This document shows, in pieces, positions 1-9,345 of a stretch of DNA of 64,000 bases (the stretch's first letter is position 1; each line of letters starts with the position of its first letter). The stretch is from Tigheibacillus halophilus (lineage in GTDB: Bacteria > Bacillota > Bacilli > Bacillales > Amphibacillaceae). The notes under the pieces were generated by a model. It ran no database searches. It worked only from the letters and a program-made list of their open reading frames with translations, and was not told where the DNA came from. The stretch spans positions 191,368 through 255,367 of the forward strand of contig NZ_JBHUIZ010000014.1 in NCBI RefSeq assembly GCF_042683165.1. Reading direction: 5' to 3'. Position numbers and translations under genes: made by a program.

Positions 1-3000
1 CGGTGTTTGTCCCGGATGATGTTCCATTATTTTTTTTAGAAATTGCATTGTTTCCCGTCCGTTGCGATCGACAACACGGATCGATATCAAAACTGCTTTA
101 CTGTCAGTCTGCACTTCTTCTATATGAAACGGCTCCAGTCGAGAAATGACCCATTGCAAATTCGTACGTCGCCATTCGACTTTTCCGGTAACTTTCACCA
201 TTGCTTCTTCCTCAAGCCAGTTGCCATGTTCACGATATAAATCCGGAAAAATAACTGCGTCTATTTCGTCTGTTTCGTCTGCCAAGACTATAAATGCCAT
301 GGATTCTCCACGCTTCGTACGTATCTTTCTGATTTGCTGAACAATGGCAACGGCTTTGCGATTTTTTTGACCTGCAAACCTTTCAGCACCGGCAAGTGGT
401 ATGTATCCCTGATTATCCAAAGTATGACGGTAACTCTTCAAAGGATGGCTTGAGACATACATGCCAAGCAGTTCCTTTTCGTCTGCGAGTTTTTTCGGTA
501 AGCTGAAATCTTCCATTTCCACATATGACTCTTCCAACGGAAATTGTTCTGCAAACAGATCAGGCTGATCAGCGAATTCCTTGAATAATTCCCCTTGCTC
601 CATAGCTCTGTCGATCGATGCCAGCACACTGGCCCTGTTAGGATAAATTTCATCAAATGCCCCTGCCATGATCAGTATTTCCATCGCCCCTCGGCTGACA
701 GCCTTGCCTGAAACCCGCAAGTAAAAATCGGACAAACTGGTAAACTTTTTTTTGCCACGAGCTTTTATAATTTCCTGAACAGTTTTGTTTGATATACCCT
801 TAATGCCAAGCAAGCCAATTCTGATATGGCCATTTTCAACCGTATATCTTCCAAAACTTTTATTGACGGCAGGCGGCAGGAGCTGGATACCGGACTCTTT
901 CATTTCTTTCAGATACAAATGCAGCTTGTCTGGCTGATTAGTGGTCGAGCTTAGCAATTCCGCATAAAAATATACAGTAAAATGCGATTTCAAATATGCC
1001 AGCTGATATGCTATTTTACTATAGGCTACTGCGTGTCCCTTCGGAAAACCATAATTTGAAAATTTGACAATCCAAGCAAACAATTCTTCTGCAACAGACA
1101 AGTCATAACCTTTTGCCACACACCCTCGTATAAAAAGAGCCCTTTGTTGCTGCATGACTTCCTTTTTTTTCTTGCTGACTGCCCTACGTAAAATGTCTGC
1201 TTCCCCTAAAGAGAAGCCTGCAATTTGGTGAGCAATTTGCATAATCTGTTCCTGATAGATCAGTACACCATAGGTCGGCTGCAGGATCGGCTCCAAATCC
1301 GGGTGCGGATAAGTGATTTTTTGTTTGCCATGCTTTCGAGCGATGTAAACAGGAATATTCTCCATCGGACCCGGTCTGTATAGCGCATTGACAGCGACAA
1401 TGTCATCGAAAGAAGATGGCTCAAGCTGCTTCAAAACACTTTTCATCCCTTCGGATTCCAGCTGAAAGATACCGTTTGTTTTGCCATTTTTAAGCATACG
1501 GAATGTTTTTGCATCCTCTGGCCTGATATTTTTGAGTGATAGTGACTGGCCAGTGCTTTGGCTCGCTGATTGCAGTATTCTTTCAAGCAAAGTAAGGTTG
1601 CGGAGTCCAAGAAAGTCAATTTTCAATAAGCCCAAGCTTTCTAAGTCAGTCATAGTGAATTGTGTCAAGTACATATCTCCGCCGCTCGATGTCAATGGAA
1701 CATGTTCAAGCAATGGTTGTTCACTGATCACCACCCCCGCAGCGTGTGTGGAAATATGCCTTGGCAGCCCCTCCAAGCGGATTGCAAGAGAAAATAATTC
1801 CTGGAGCTTTTTAGACTGACTGATATATTTTTTCAACTCAGGGTTTTCCTGTACAATCTCTTGCAACGTTTTACTGGTATGCTGCGGCATTTGCTTCAGA
1901 ATGAAATGGCTGTCCTGCTGATCGACAGCCATCGTCTTCATGAGTTCCCGAATGATTGATCTGGCCGCAAATGTCCCGAATGTAACGATTTGCGCTACGT
2001 GTTCCGTACCGTATTTGTTTTTGACATATGCAATCACTTCATCTCTTCTGCGATCAGAAAAATCGACGTCAATATCAGGCATTGTCACTCGTTCCGGGTT
2101 AAGAAAACGTTCGAATAGCAATTCATGCTTTATTGGGTCCACTTCCGTTATATCCAGCACATACGCAACCAATGACCCTGCTGAGGATCCCCTTCCAGGT
2201 CCCACCATGATATTATGGTCTTTCGCATATTTGATAAAATCCCACACAATCAAAAAATAATCACTAAATTGCATAGAAGTGATAATATCCAGCTCGTAGG
2301 CAAGCCGTTTTTGAACACTCCCCTTTGCATCCGGATATTTTTTTTTCAGGTTTTTCTGGCATAATTCCCGCAAATATGACGCCGCATCCTGGTCGGCCGG
2401 CAACGGGTAGGAGGGCAGCATTCGGTTGTTAAATGAAAAATGCACATGGCATTTTTCCACGATCGCCCCAGTTTCGCTAATCGCCTCGGGCCAATCAGCG
2501 AATAACCGGGACATCTCTTCCTTTGTTCTGAGATGGTGCCGTTTTTTTACAGGATCAGCAAATTCCGAATCCCACTGTACTCCCCTGCGGATCGCCTGCA
2601 AGCAATCGTGGGCCATATCATCCTGGGCCTCCAGGTAGCAGACGTCATTTATCGCCACGGCCGGAATTTTATTTTTTTCCAGCAGTATTTTCAATTTTTT
2701 TCTCAGTAGCCGTTCTTGTTCATTACCATGATCCTCCACGCCAACATAAAAATCACCCGGGGCAAATAATTTTTGCCAGGAATGAAGATAATCTTTACTT
2801 CGTTCATCAGAAGAAGCTCCAAGCATATAATTCAACCTGCTGTGCGAGAAAGGCAAAATACAGATCAGGTCATTAGTGTAGTCTTGGAAAACGTTTTTTT
2901 CTACACCGGATTGATGTGCCGTTTGAAGAAAGGTACTCAATCTGGAAAGTTGTTGATAACCGTTATTATTTTTCGCCAGCAGAACACAAGTGTCCGTTTC

Positions 3001-3222
3001 CTGCTCTTGTGTAATGATTTGCACTGTCATGCCTATGACAGGCTTGATATCATTTGCTAAACAGGCTTTATAAAAGGGGATGACGCCATATAAAACATGC
3101 TCATCGGTGATTGCAAGTGTAGTAAAATCGAGCTGTTTTGCTTTCCTTATCAACTTCGGAATGGTGACTGCACTTTGCATGAAGCTAAATCCGCTTTTTA
3201 CCTGCAAATGTGTAAATGACAT
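1..3222 (-). CDS. dnaE: DNA polymerase III subunit alpha, DnaE type (3' end outside window)
   Basis: Replicative C-family DNA polymerase; in Bacillus DnaE extends RNA primers on the lagging strand beside PolC. The reading frame is open from an ATG at 3222 to the left edge, giving 1074 codons. The N-terminus (MSFTHLQVKSGFSFMQSA, then ITDEHVLYGV) is the PHP domain. The palm motif PDIDVDF lies at residues 382-388, followed by RRRDEVIAYV and IVTFGTFAARS. AGAGGTGG sits ahead of the ATG. The family is about 1115 residues long, so roughly 40 C-terminal residues are missing beyond the edge. It is divergent from ytrH, as in B. subtilis from memory. No exonuclease insertion of the PolC type is seen. 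Confidence 0.97.
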   Translation of the reverse strand, partial: MSFTHLQVKSGFSFMQSAVTIPKLIRKAKQLDFTTLAITDEHVLYGVIPFYKACLANDIKPVIGMTVQIITQEQETDTCVLLAKNNNGYQQLSRLSTFLQTAHQSGVEKNVFQDYTNDLICILPFSHSRLNYMLGASSDERSKDYLHSWQKLFAPGDFYVGVEDHGNEQERLLRKKLKILLEKNKIPAVAINDVCYLEAQDDMAHDCLQAIRRGVQWDSEFADPVKKRHHLRTKEEMSRLFADWPEAISETGAIVEKCHVHFSFNNRMLPSYPLPADQDAASYLRELCQKNLKKKYPDAKGSVQKRLAYELDIITSMQFSDYFLIVWDFIKYAKDHNIMVGPGRGSSAGSLVAYVLDITEVDPIKHELLFERFLNPERVTMPDIDVDFSDRRRDEVIAYVKNKYGTEHVAQIVTFGTFAARSIIRELMKTMAVDQQDSHFILKQMPQHTSKTLQEIVQENPELKKYISQSKKLQELFSLAIRLEGLPRHISTHAAGVVISEQPLLEHVPLTSSGGDMYLTQFTMTDLESLGLLKIDFLGLRNLTLLERILQSASQSTGQSLSLKNIRPEDAKTFRMLKNGKTNGIFQLESEGMKSVLKQLEPSSFDDIVAVNALYRPGPMENIPVYIARKHGKQKITYPHPDLEPILQPTYGVLIYQEQIMQIAHQIAGFSLGEADILRRAVSKKKKEVMQQQRALFIRGCVAKGYDLSVAEELFAWIVKFSNYGFPKGHAVAYSKIAYQLAYLKSHFTVYFYAELLSSTTNQPDKLHLYLKEMKESGIQLLPPAVNKSFGRYTVENGHIRIGLLGIKGISNKTVQEIIKARGKKKFTSLSDFYLRVSGKAVSRGAMEILIMAGAFDEIYPNRASVLASIDRAMEQGELFKEFADQPDLFAEQFPLEESYVEMEDFSLPKKLADEKELLGMYVSSHPLKSYRHTLDNQGYIPLAGAERFAGQKNRKAVAIVQQIRKIRTKRGESMAFIVLADETDEIDAVIFPDLYREHGNWLEEEAMVKVTGKVEWRRTNLQWVISRLEPFHIEEVQTDSKAVLISIRVVDRNGRETMQFLKKIMEHHPGQTP

Positions 3223-3444
3223 CAGTTCCCACCTCTTTCTCTTTTTTCATTATAAATGATGCGAATCAAGTCATCCAGCCATGCGTGTATTTTGACAAAG
3301 CTCTCTATTTTAAACATGTCTGAATAAACAGCATAGTACACAGCCCTCACATCAGATCATAGAACAAAACATCGACCATGAAAATTGCATTGTTGTTTCC
3401 TCCGAAATCCCTTATAGCATGTCGGCTGGCCCAGAAGCATATTA

Positions 3445-3473
3445 GCATAACCTGTCCTGCCCGTTCATACAAT
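3445..3473 (+). promoter_or_regulatory. Candidate sigma-E promoter of ytrH-ytrI
   Basis: A -10 element CATACAAT (3466-3473) matches the mother-cell sigma-E -10 consensus. It lies 15 nt after GCATAA (3445-3450), which fits the -35 only partly. It is 34 nt before the ytrH start codon. B. subtilis ytrH and ytrI are known to be sporulation genes under sigma-E. The assignment rests on motif plus context. Confidence 0.5.
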
Positions 3474-3507
3474 AATAAAAGATCAGCTATAAAGGGGCGC
3501 TTTTGCC

Positions 3508-3837
3508 ATGGAGGAACGCTTTTTAGTTTCTTTTATTCAATGTTATTTCATTGCTTTAGGGGTTATTATTGGCGGGGCATTAATTGGCAGTATCGGGTAT
3601 TTCATAACAGGTAATCCGCCATTGAACGCTGTCACGCGAGTAGCGAAACAATTACGAATATGGGCTATTGTAGCTGCGATCGGGGGCACTTTTGATGCAA
3701 TAGCCAATTTCGAAAAAGCTTTGGATGGTTCAGCATTGGATGTATTCAAGCAAATATTGATCATTTTTTCCGCAATGGGCGGGGTAAAAACTGCAATGGT
3801 GCTCCTGAGCTGGGCAATTCAGGAGGATGTTGGCTGA
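3508..3837 (+). CDS. ytrH: Sporulation membrane protein YtrH
   Basis: Small integral membrane protein of 109 residues with three hydrophobic segments, at about residues 8-33, 48-65 and 80-104. The N-terminal segment is glycine-rich (ALGVIIGGALIGSIGYF), as in YtrH proteins. B. subtilis YtrH is needed for efficient sporulation; the molecular role is unknown. Position between divergent dnaE and downstream ytrI is the same as in B. subtilis. The start is ATG 3508. The stop overlaps the ytrI start (TGATG), so the two are translationally coupled. Confidence 0.9.
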   Translation: MEERFLVSFIQCYFIALGVIIGGALIGSIGYFITGNPPLNAVTRVAKQLRIWAIVAAIGGTFDAIANFEKALDGSALDVFKQILIIFSAMGGVKTAMVLLSWAIQEDVG

Positions 3838-4340
3838 TGCATATTCCACCATACTATAAAAAACCGAGTTGGCAGCGATTCCTTTTAGGCGTTTTTTTTG
3901 GTGCTTTGGCAGGCTATCTGATCGTCATTTTTATGCATGGGACTATGTATGGAAAGCTGGTAGAAAAAAATTATGAACTGCAATCGAAAGTAAATGACTT
4001 GCAGAAACAAAAAGAAGCATTGATGGAAGACAACGAGGATTTAGATCAGGAAAATAACAAGCCAAGTACAATAGAAATCATGGAAATCAAAATTTCAAAT
4101 GCAGAAGAATTGAAACTGGATCCCCTCATCATTCATCAGCTTTCAGACAAAATAAAAAAAGATCTTGATCAGCTGATCGGCCTGGAAACTGAAGTGATTG
4201 GAAAAAGTGATGAATTGATAGTGTCAACAATAGAAAATAAAACATATCATGTTGATGATTTCTCTTATACATTCACAGTTGATCGTATGGTTGTATCTTC
4301 TAAATTAAAATTGGTTCTTACCGCAAAAATTTCCGACTGA
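3837..4340 (+). CDS. ytrI: Sporulation membrane protein YtrI
   Basis: 167 residues. A basic, aromatic N-terminus is followed by one membrane segment (about residues 14-34, LLGVFFGALAGYLIVIFMHG). A predicted coiled coil follows (about 42-75, rich in K/E/Q with leucine heptads), then a mixed alpha/beta C-terminal domain. This is the architecture of YtrI, a sigma-E-dependent protein that works with YtrH. Its ATG shares a base with the ytrH stop codon. The C-terminal domain presumably faces outward, but that is inferred from topology only. Confidence 0.85.
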   Translation: MHIPPYYKKPSWQRFLLGVFFGALAGYLIVIFMHGTMYGKLVEKNYELQSKVNDLQKQKEALMEDNEDLDQENNKPSTIEIMEIKISNAEELKLDPLIIHQLSDKIKKDLDQLIGLETEVIGKSDELIVSTIENKTYHVDDFSYTFTVDRMVVSSKLKLVLTAKISD

Positions 4341-4379
4341 TCGAAATATGCTTGAACATGACGAAAAGGAGATGGTAAC

Positions 4380-4577
4380 ATGCATGTCATTGCAGACGGA
4401 CGCCTCTGTGAGGAAAAAATGAAACTGCTTCGTCAAGGCTACACTGCTTATGTCGAATCCCCCACATTGGTTCAACGCCTTTCCAAAGAAATCAGAAAAG
4501 AAAATCTTCAAGTGCAAATTGATTATACACAGGGCGGCTGCTATTTCATCCCTGTACAGGATGCAATCAGCAGTTGA
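4380..4577 (+). CDS. Small conserved protein, YtzJ-like
   Basis: 65-residue soluble protein starting MHVIADGRLCEEKM, with no membrane segment or signal peptide. An AAAGGAG ribosome site precedes the ATG. It sits 39 nt after ytrI on the same strand and so probably belongs to the ytrH-ytrI transcript. A gene of this size (ytzJ) occupies this place in B. subtilis by recollection. Two cysteines (residues 10 and 54) are visible but form no known motif. Function is unknown. Confidence 0.7.
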   Translation: MHVIADGRLCEEKMKLLRQGYTAYVESPTLVQRLSKEIRKENLQVQIDYTQGGCYFIPVQDAISS

Positions 4578-4651
4578 TTGCAAGAGGAAGAGGCTGACCA
4601 ATGGTCAGACCCTTCCATCTGGTAACTTTGTCTCCTGCTCGATTACAGCGG

Positions 4652-5602
4652 TCATTTTAATTTTTTCGCATATGCACTACATACAACGTCAAGGGCTTGG
4701 CATAATTTATCAGCTTCCTCCCAGGAGTACACCGTCGCTCCGGAAGCCAAGGGGTGACCTCCGCCATGAAATGCTTCAGCAATATGATTGATTATCGGTC
4801 CTTTTGACCGCAAACGTGCACGAATCTGGTTTTTCTCTTCCACAAACATGACCCATGCAACAACCCCTTCCAACTCCCCAAGTGTACTGACTGTCTGACT
4901 CGTTTGACTTGCATCCAAACCGAACTCATTCATAATGTCTTGTGTCAGTCGAATCGTACTCAATCCGCTTTCGCCCAATATATAATTCTGTAAAATATAT
5001 CCCTTCAACTTTGCAATTTCCGGTTTGATTTGGTACAGACCATCAAATAGCTGCTGGCGGTCAAAATCATAGGCAAGGAGATCACCGGCATAAGCCATGG
5101 TGCGCTTTGTTGTATTAGGATACATGAATCTTCCCGTATCCCCAACAATTCCGGCATATAAAAGCCTTGCAGCCGTCGTGTTCATATGCAGTAATTCTCC
5201 ATGCAGAGACAGCGAATAAATCATTTCGCTTGTGGAGCTGGCGGAAGGTTCCACCCACTGCAGATCCCCGTACTGATCCACCTCAGGATGATGATCAATC
5301 TTGATCAACATTTCTCCCCTCTGGTAACGTTCATCATCGATTCGATCCGTATTCGCTGTATCACAGACAATGACAAGGGCGTTTGCATACAACGCGTCAT
5401 CCACATCATCCATTTCAGCAAGAAAAGAAAGCGATGGTTCGTTTTCACCCACGCTGAAAACTTGTTTTTCCGGATAAGATACCCTGATCACCTCTTGCAA
5501 AGCTGCTTGAGAACCAAGAGCATCTGGATCAGGACGAACATGTCTATGAATAATAATCGTATTGAATTTTTCTATTGCTGTCAGAATCTCATCTAAGATC
5601 AT
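4652..5602 (-). CDS. nrnA: Oligoribonuclease / pAp phosphatase NrnA (DHH-DHHA1 family)
   Basis: NrnA degrades nano-RNAs of a few nucleotides and hydrolyses 3',5'-pAp to AMP, linking RNA turnover and sulfur metabolism. At 316 residues it is close to the usual length. Metal-binding DHH-family motifs are clear: HRHVRPDPDALGSQ (residues 19-32), CDTAN (80-84) and KIDHHPE (101-107). The DHHA1 substrate-binding region ends with the GGGHPLASG motif near residue 285. An AGAGG ribosome site precedes ATG 5602. It converges with the ytrHI-ytzJ group, as in B. subtilis. Confidence 0.95.
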   Translation of the reverse strand: MILDEILTAIEKFNTIIIHRHVRPDPDALGSQAALQEVIRVSYPEKQVFSVGENEPSLSFLAEMDDVDDALYANALVIVCDTANTDRIDDERYQRGEMLIKIDHHPEVDQYGDLQWVEPSASSTSEMIYSLSLHGELLHMNTTAARLLYAGIVGDTGRFMYPNTTKRTMAYAGDLLAYDFDRQQLFDGLYQIKPEIAKLKGYILQNYILGESGLSTIRLTQDIMNEFGLDASQTSQTVSTLGELEGVVAWVMFVEEKNQIRARLRSKGPIINHIAEAFHGGGHPLASGATVYSWEEADKLCQALDVVCSAYAKKLK

Positions 5603-5825
5603 ACAAATACCTCTTTTGAATTGATTTATTTTTTCTTACCCTTACTGCCATACTTTTGCGCCGAGTCAATACATCGCTAAACCCGAATCTTCCATTTGAT
5701 AGACATCCCGGTGATTTCTTGCTTCTAAAACGCTCTGTGACTTTCTTTTTTTACAGAAAAAAGCTACAATGAACGATAGATGCTCACATATCGAGCCGAT
5801 AAACACGCAAGGAGCTGAAATTATC

Positions 5826-6125
5826 GTGACTGTCATCTTTCCCATTATCATCGTGATATCACTCGTATTATACGTGTATTATAAAGTAGCCATCATCAAA
5901 GCGCCTGATGGGCTTACACGCGGTTATTATAATGGAAAATCCCGCATTTGTCTTGGGAGCTTCATATTGTTTTTCGGGATCAATCAATATGTTTACTATC
6001 AGACAAGGTTGTCCCTGTTCATCGGAATTGTATTTATCATATTAGGCGGCTTGCAATTATATGTAGGTTTAAAAGAAAGTAAACATTATAGAAAAGAATT
6101 CCGGCGTTTGTATCCGGAATCGTAA
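5826..6125 (+). CDS. ytpI: YtpI family membrane protein
   Basis: Predicted 99-residue protein with three hydrophobic segments (TVIFPIIIVISLVLYVYY, ICLGSFILFFGINQYVYY, LSLFIGIVFIILGGLQLYVG) and a basic C-terminus. The GTG at 5826 is preferred over an in-frame ATG at 5769. AAGGAG (5809-5814) precedes the GTG, and the resulting length matches the roughly 100-residue YtpI family. Gene order nrnA-ytpI-ytoI is that of B. subtilis. Function is unknown. Confidence 0.8.
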   Translation: MTVIFPIIIVISLVLYVYYKVAIIKAPDGLTRGYYNGKSRICLGSFILFFGINQYVYYQTRLSLFIGIVFIILGGLQLYVGLKESKHYRKEFRRLYPES

Positions 6126-6137
6126 GCCGCTTCGATA

Positions 6138-6176
6138 GGTTTTCCCTCAATCGATCATTGTGGGAAAGCCTTTTTT
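6138..6176 (+). terminator. Rho-independent terminator of ytpI
   Basis: GGTTTTCCC (6138-6146) pairs with GGGAAAGCC (6162-6170), with one G-U wobble, and is followed by six T. It lies just after the ytpI stop codon. Confidence 0.8.
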
Positions 6177-6259
6177 GGAACACAAGAAAATTTGAAGTCC
6201 CATCTTCAGCCTGCCCACTGTATATCGTGCATTGTTTACAGTTTTCTGAACGCCTTGCT

Positions 6260-7573
6260 TTATTTGTCTATCAGTTGCGCCATCATCAGAGCCTTGCCAA
6301 CCACCCTGTCTCCACTATACAATTCCACATCTATTTTGGCATACAATCTCCCTGCGTCCAGCAAGTGCGGTCTGATCTTCAAATCAGTATCAATTGGAAC
6401 AGGTTTGATGAAAAATATTGTCAGATTCTCTACGACAAATTCACTTTTTTTCATTTGCAACAGCAGCCTTCTCACCGTTTCAGTGATCAGCGTAGTGAAA
6501 ACACCATTTGACAATGTACCAAGCTGATTTGTCATTTGTGGGATCACCTTTGTTTGGCAAAACATTTCTTCATTCTCTTCTTCGACTACCTCAATATTTC
6601 TGGATACGATATCATCAATCGTTTCGCCAATTTGCGGCTGTCGCTGCATTTGCTGTAAAGCCTTCAGTGCATCCTGCCTGGATACGATTCCTTTCAACTC
6701 ATTCGACTGGTCCACTACAGGGACGACCTCGATTCCTTCCCATACCATCATATGTGCGACATACGCCAGAGAAGTCTTTGTCTGGACAACCAACGGATGC
6801 TTTGTCATCACTTTTTCAATTGGCATATGAATATCTTTGCCAATGACATCTCTTGATGTCACCATGCCGACTACCCTTTTTTTGTTGTCCAGGACAGGGA
6901 ATCGGCTATGGGAATATGTTTCATTGAATTCGAACCAGCGACCTGCTGTATCATTTTTTTCAAGATATAAACATTGGGAAAAAGGAGTGAATATATCACC
7001 GACAAAAACAATCTCCTTTTTAATAAGCTGATCATATATAGCGCGGTTAAGCATCGTGGCAACTGTAAATGTGTCATAACTTGTGGAAATGATTGGCAAT
7101 TGCTTTTCATCTGCGATCTGTTTGATATAATCGTCTGTATCGAATCCGCCGGTAATCAGAACAGCCGCTCCATCATTGAGCGCTAATTCCTGGGCTTTGA
7201 TTCTGTTACCGACAATCAGCAATGAATCCTGTTCTGTATATTTCGCAATCGCCGACACCTGCATCGCACCAATTAGAAATTTGCTTAGCGTCTTATGAAG
7301 CCCGGCTTTACCCCCAAGTACTTGTCCATCAACAATATTGACCACTTCCGCAAACGTCAGTCGTTCAAAATTTTCCTTTTTTTTACGTTCAATACGTATG
7401 GTCCCAACTCTCTCGATTGTACTGACCAGTCCTTGGTTTTCCGCTTCCTTAATTGCCCTGTAGGCAGTGCCCTCACTGACATTCAATACTTTAGCAATCT
7501 GCCTGACAGAAATTTTATGTCCGATTTCCAAGCCATTAATATATTGAAGAATTTGTTCATGTTTTGTCGCCAT
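6260..7573 (-). CDS. ytoI: YtoI: winged-helix / DRTGG / CBS pair / hot-dog regulator-like protein
   Basis: 437 residues in four parts. An N-terminal winged helix of GntR type (about 5-65, VRQIAKVLNVSEGTAYRAIKEAE) is followed by a DRTGG domain (about 70-180). Next come two CBS domains (about 190-315, FPVLDNKKRVVGMVTSRDV and VVPVVDQSNELKGIVSRQD). The C-terminal domain is a hot-dog thioesterase-like fold (about 330-437). This is the YtoI architecture. A ligand-responsive DNA-binding role is inferred from the domains; no target is known. ATG 7573 is chosen because GGTG lies at good distance; a GTG at 7582 is the alternative. Confidence 0.88.
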   Translation of the reverse strand: MATKHEQILQYINGLEIGHKISVRQIAKVLNVSEGTAYRAIKEAENQGLVSTIERVGTIRIERKKKENFERLTFAEVVNIVDGQVLGGKAGLHKTLSKFLIGAMQVSAIAKYTEQDSLLIVGNRIKAQELALNDGAAVLITGGFDTDDYIKQIADEKQLPIISTSYDTFTVATMLNRAIYDQLIKKEIVFVGDIFTPFSQCLYLEKNDTAGRWFEFNETYSHSRFPVLDNKKRVVGMVTSRDVIGKDIHMPIEKVMTKHPLVVQTKTSLAYVAHMMVWEGIEVVPVVDQSNELKGIVSRQDALKALQQMQRQPQIGETIDDIVSRNIEVVEEENEEMFCQTKVIPQMTNQLGTLSNGVFTTLITETVRRLLLQMKKSEFVVENLTIFFIKPVPIDTDLKIRPHLLDAGRLYAKIDVELYSGDRVVGKALMMAQLIDK

Positions 7574-7644
7574 GCATTTCACCGACTTTCAACTGTACTA
7601 ATGATTTTGTTCCCCTTCTATTATACAGTTGATTGCCGAATGCC

Positions 7645-7872
7645 TCAACGATTATACGTTTTGCTTCTCTGCATAGACTTCTGTTCCATAACAGGCGGCT
7701 TAGTCATCTGTAATAGCGTAGCCAAGTTCGCTCCTACTACCAGCAGAAGGAAAACAATCCAGACAGCCCAGAAAAGTAATTCCATGCTTGAAGAAGCTTG
7801 AGGAATCAATGGCCAAGCGAAATACAAGAAAAATAATGCAAGCAGTAATCTCAACACAGCATAATGTCTCAT
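7645..7872 (-). CDS. Small membrane protein of unknown function
   Basis: 75 residues, starting MRHYAVLRLLLALFFLYFAW, with two hydrophobic helices (about 5-22 and 30-52) and a short basic C-terminal tail. ATG 7872 is preferred because GAGGAGGG stands six bases before it; a further upstream ATG would overlap that ribosome site. It lies upstream of ytoI in the same direction, so the two may share a transcript. No family is recognised. Confidence 0.65.
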   Translation of the reverse strand: MRHYAVLRLLLALFFLYFAWPLIPQASSSMELLFWAVWIVFLLLVVGANLATLLQMTKPPVMEQKSMQRSKTYNR

Positions 7873-8095
7873 ATACACCCTCCTCATTATGCTGTTAGTT
7901 TATGCCAGCCGTGTTTTTTTAAGAACAGACAGCCCCCGACATACATAAAAAACAATAGTTCCATTTCACGGAAGATTATAAGGTACGAGTAGCTGAAGCG
8001 TTCATTTCACAATCGGGCAAGCTGGATCATCATAGCCCATTACGCATACAATCTTCTTAAACATGAAAAAGGGGGAAACAAAACCCCAGTAAATG

Positions 8096-8147
8096 TAAAA
8101 AAAAGTTGGACGGTACCATCTTGACATGGAACCGCTCAACTTTTTTA
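8096..8147. terminator. Bidirectional terminator bounding the intergenic element
   Basis: AAAAAAGTTG at the left pairs with CAACTTTTTT at the right, and an inner stem GGTaCCAT / ATGGaaCC closes the loop. Minus-strand reading ends in eight T, plus-strand reading in six T. Confidence 0.7.
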
Positions 8148-8460
8148 TCAGCTTAGCCATTTCGTTGCTTCACACGCCAGGCTACTGCTTTTTAGCGGGC
8201 GTCCTGGCAAGGGATAGGCAAGCGTTAACCGCAAAAGCTGTATTTAGCTTGCCTTCCCTCATGCACTTTCTAAGAGGAAACCATCGCTGCAAGGGCTTCA
8301 GACTCGTGCTTGCGCTGTGATTACTCACCCGGTCTAAGACCTTGTTCCCGCAGGACAAGAAACGCTTTAGCAGCATTTACATCTCACACAAAAAAAGCGA
8401 ATTTCTTTTTCAAGGAGTCAGCCGCCTTTCGCGCTAGTCAACCAAATGTGAAATTGAACT
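8097..8460 (-). other. GC-rich hairpin-dense intergenic element (candidate ncRNA or repeat)
   Basis: This stretch has no convincing gene but many inverted repeats. They are GCCAGG/CCTGGC (8178-8211), GGCAAGC/GCTTGCC (8217-8253), GGTC/GACC near 8331, and CTTGT/ACAAG around CCCGCAGG (near 8341-8359). It is more GC-rich than its surroundings. Read on the minus strand, it ends in a strong terminator with eight T at 8096-8146. The CCTGCGGGAACA core and AAAGGCGGCTGACTCCT recall GC-rich intergenic repeats of Bacillaceae, from memory only. The rest of the gap (7888-8096) shows nothing recognisable. Confidence 0.45.
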
Positions 8461-8513
8461 GTACTGCCTATTTTTAGTTATTTTAGGCTAGCTTTTCCTA
8501 GCCCCGATAATAA

Positions 8514-9194
8514 TCATAGCTCGATTGTTTCCCCGATCTTCATGCATTTCCCTTCGCCAGTTTTCACCTTGGCTGCAAAAGCATCTGGGTCTTGTTGGAT
8601 AACCGGGAATGTATCGTAATGTACGGGAACGACGGTTTTCGCTTTTATCCAATCTGTGGCGACAAGGGCATCTTCGGGACCCATCGTGAAATTATCACCA
8701 ATTGGTATAAACGCCAAATCGATGTCATGCATGTCACCATACATTTTCAAGTCGGTGAATAATGCCGTGTCTCCCATATGATAAATTGTCTTACCATCTA
8801 TCATCAGCATGATACCAGCGGGCATACCGGTATAAACGATTGTACCATCCTCTTCTGTGTAAGAAGAGCCATGAAAGGCTTGTGTGAGCTTGACTTTGCC
8901 GAATTCAAATGTATGAGCTCCGCCGATGTGCATTGGATGGGTATTCAACCCCTTTGAAGCCAGATAGTTAGCTAATTCATTGGGAGCTACCACCAACGCA
9001 TTGTTGCGTCGGGCAATCGCAATCGTATCGCCCACATGGTCATTGTGTCCGTGGGTCAATAAGATGACATCTGCTTCAACACTATCAGCATCAAGATCGC
9101 ATTGTTCATTTTCGGAAATGTACGGATCAAATAAGATAGTATATTCGTCTGTTTTAACGCGGACAACAGAATGTCCATGGTAAGATACTTGCAT
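8514..9194 (-). CDS. ytkL: Metal-dependent hydrolase, UPF0173 (YtkL)
   Basis: 226-residue metallo-beta-lactamase-fold protein. The zinc ligand motif HGHNDH is at residues 48-53, with later ligands in HMGDTALFTD and VPVHYDTFP. Length and N-terminus (MQVSYHGHSVVRV) match UPF0173 hydrolases. The natural substrate is not known. AAGGAG stands before ATG 9194. A weak hairpin GGCTAG/CTAGCC follows the stop codon (near 8490-8510). Confidence 0.9.
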   Translation of the reverse strand: MQVSYHGHSVVRVKTDEYTILFDPYISENEQCDLDADSVEADVILLTHGHNDHVGDTIAIARRNNALVVAPNELANYLASKGLNTHPMHIGGAHTFEFGKVKLTQAFHGSSYTEEDGTIVYTGMPAGIMLMIDGKTIYHMGDTALFTDLKMYGDMHDIDLAFIPIGDNFTMGPEDALVATDWIKAKTVVPVHYDTFPVIQQDPDAFAAKVKTGEGKCMKIGETIEL

Positions 9195-9345
9195 CGATAA
9201 AATCTCTCCTTACAAATAGTTTCATTAGGGGTATACCTTTAATATTCGACATTCAAACAGATAAATCCTTTTTCATATTCTAAAGGATCAGTCCGATTTC
9301 CAAGACCGCCCCTTGATCTTGCTGTGTAATATGCTCTCGAATGCT

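Noticed and set aside
4590..4625. Terminator between ytzJ-like gene and nrnA
   Set aside because: TGACC/GGTCA pairing is only about five base pairs with mismatches, and there is no T-run.
8126..8376. Two opposing ORFs of about 64 residues in the hairpin-dense element
   Set aside because: No ribosome site, odd composition and complete overlap with inverted repeats; more likely structured RNA or repeat DNA.
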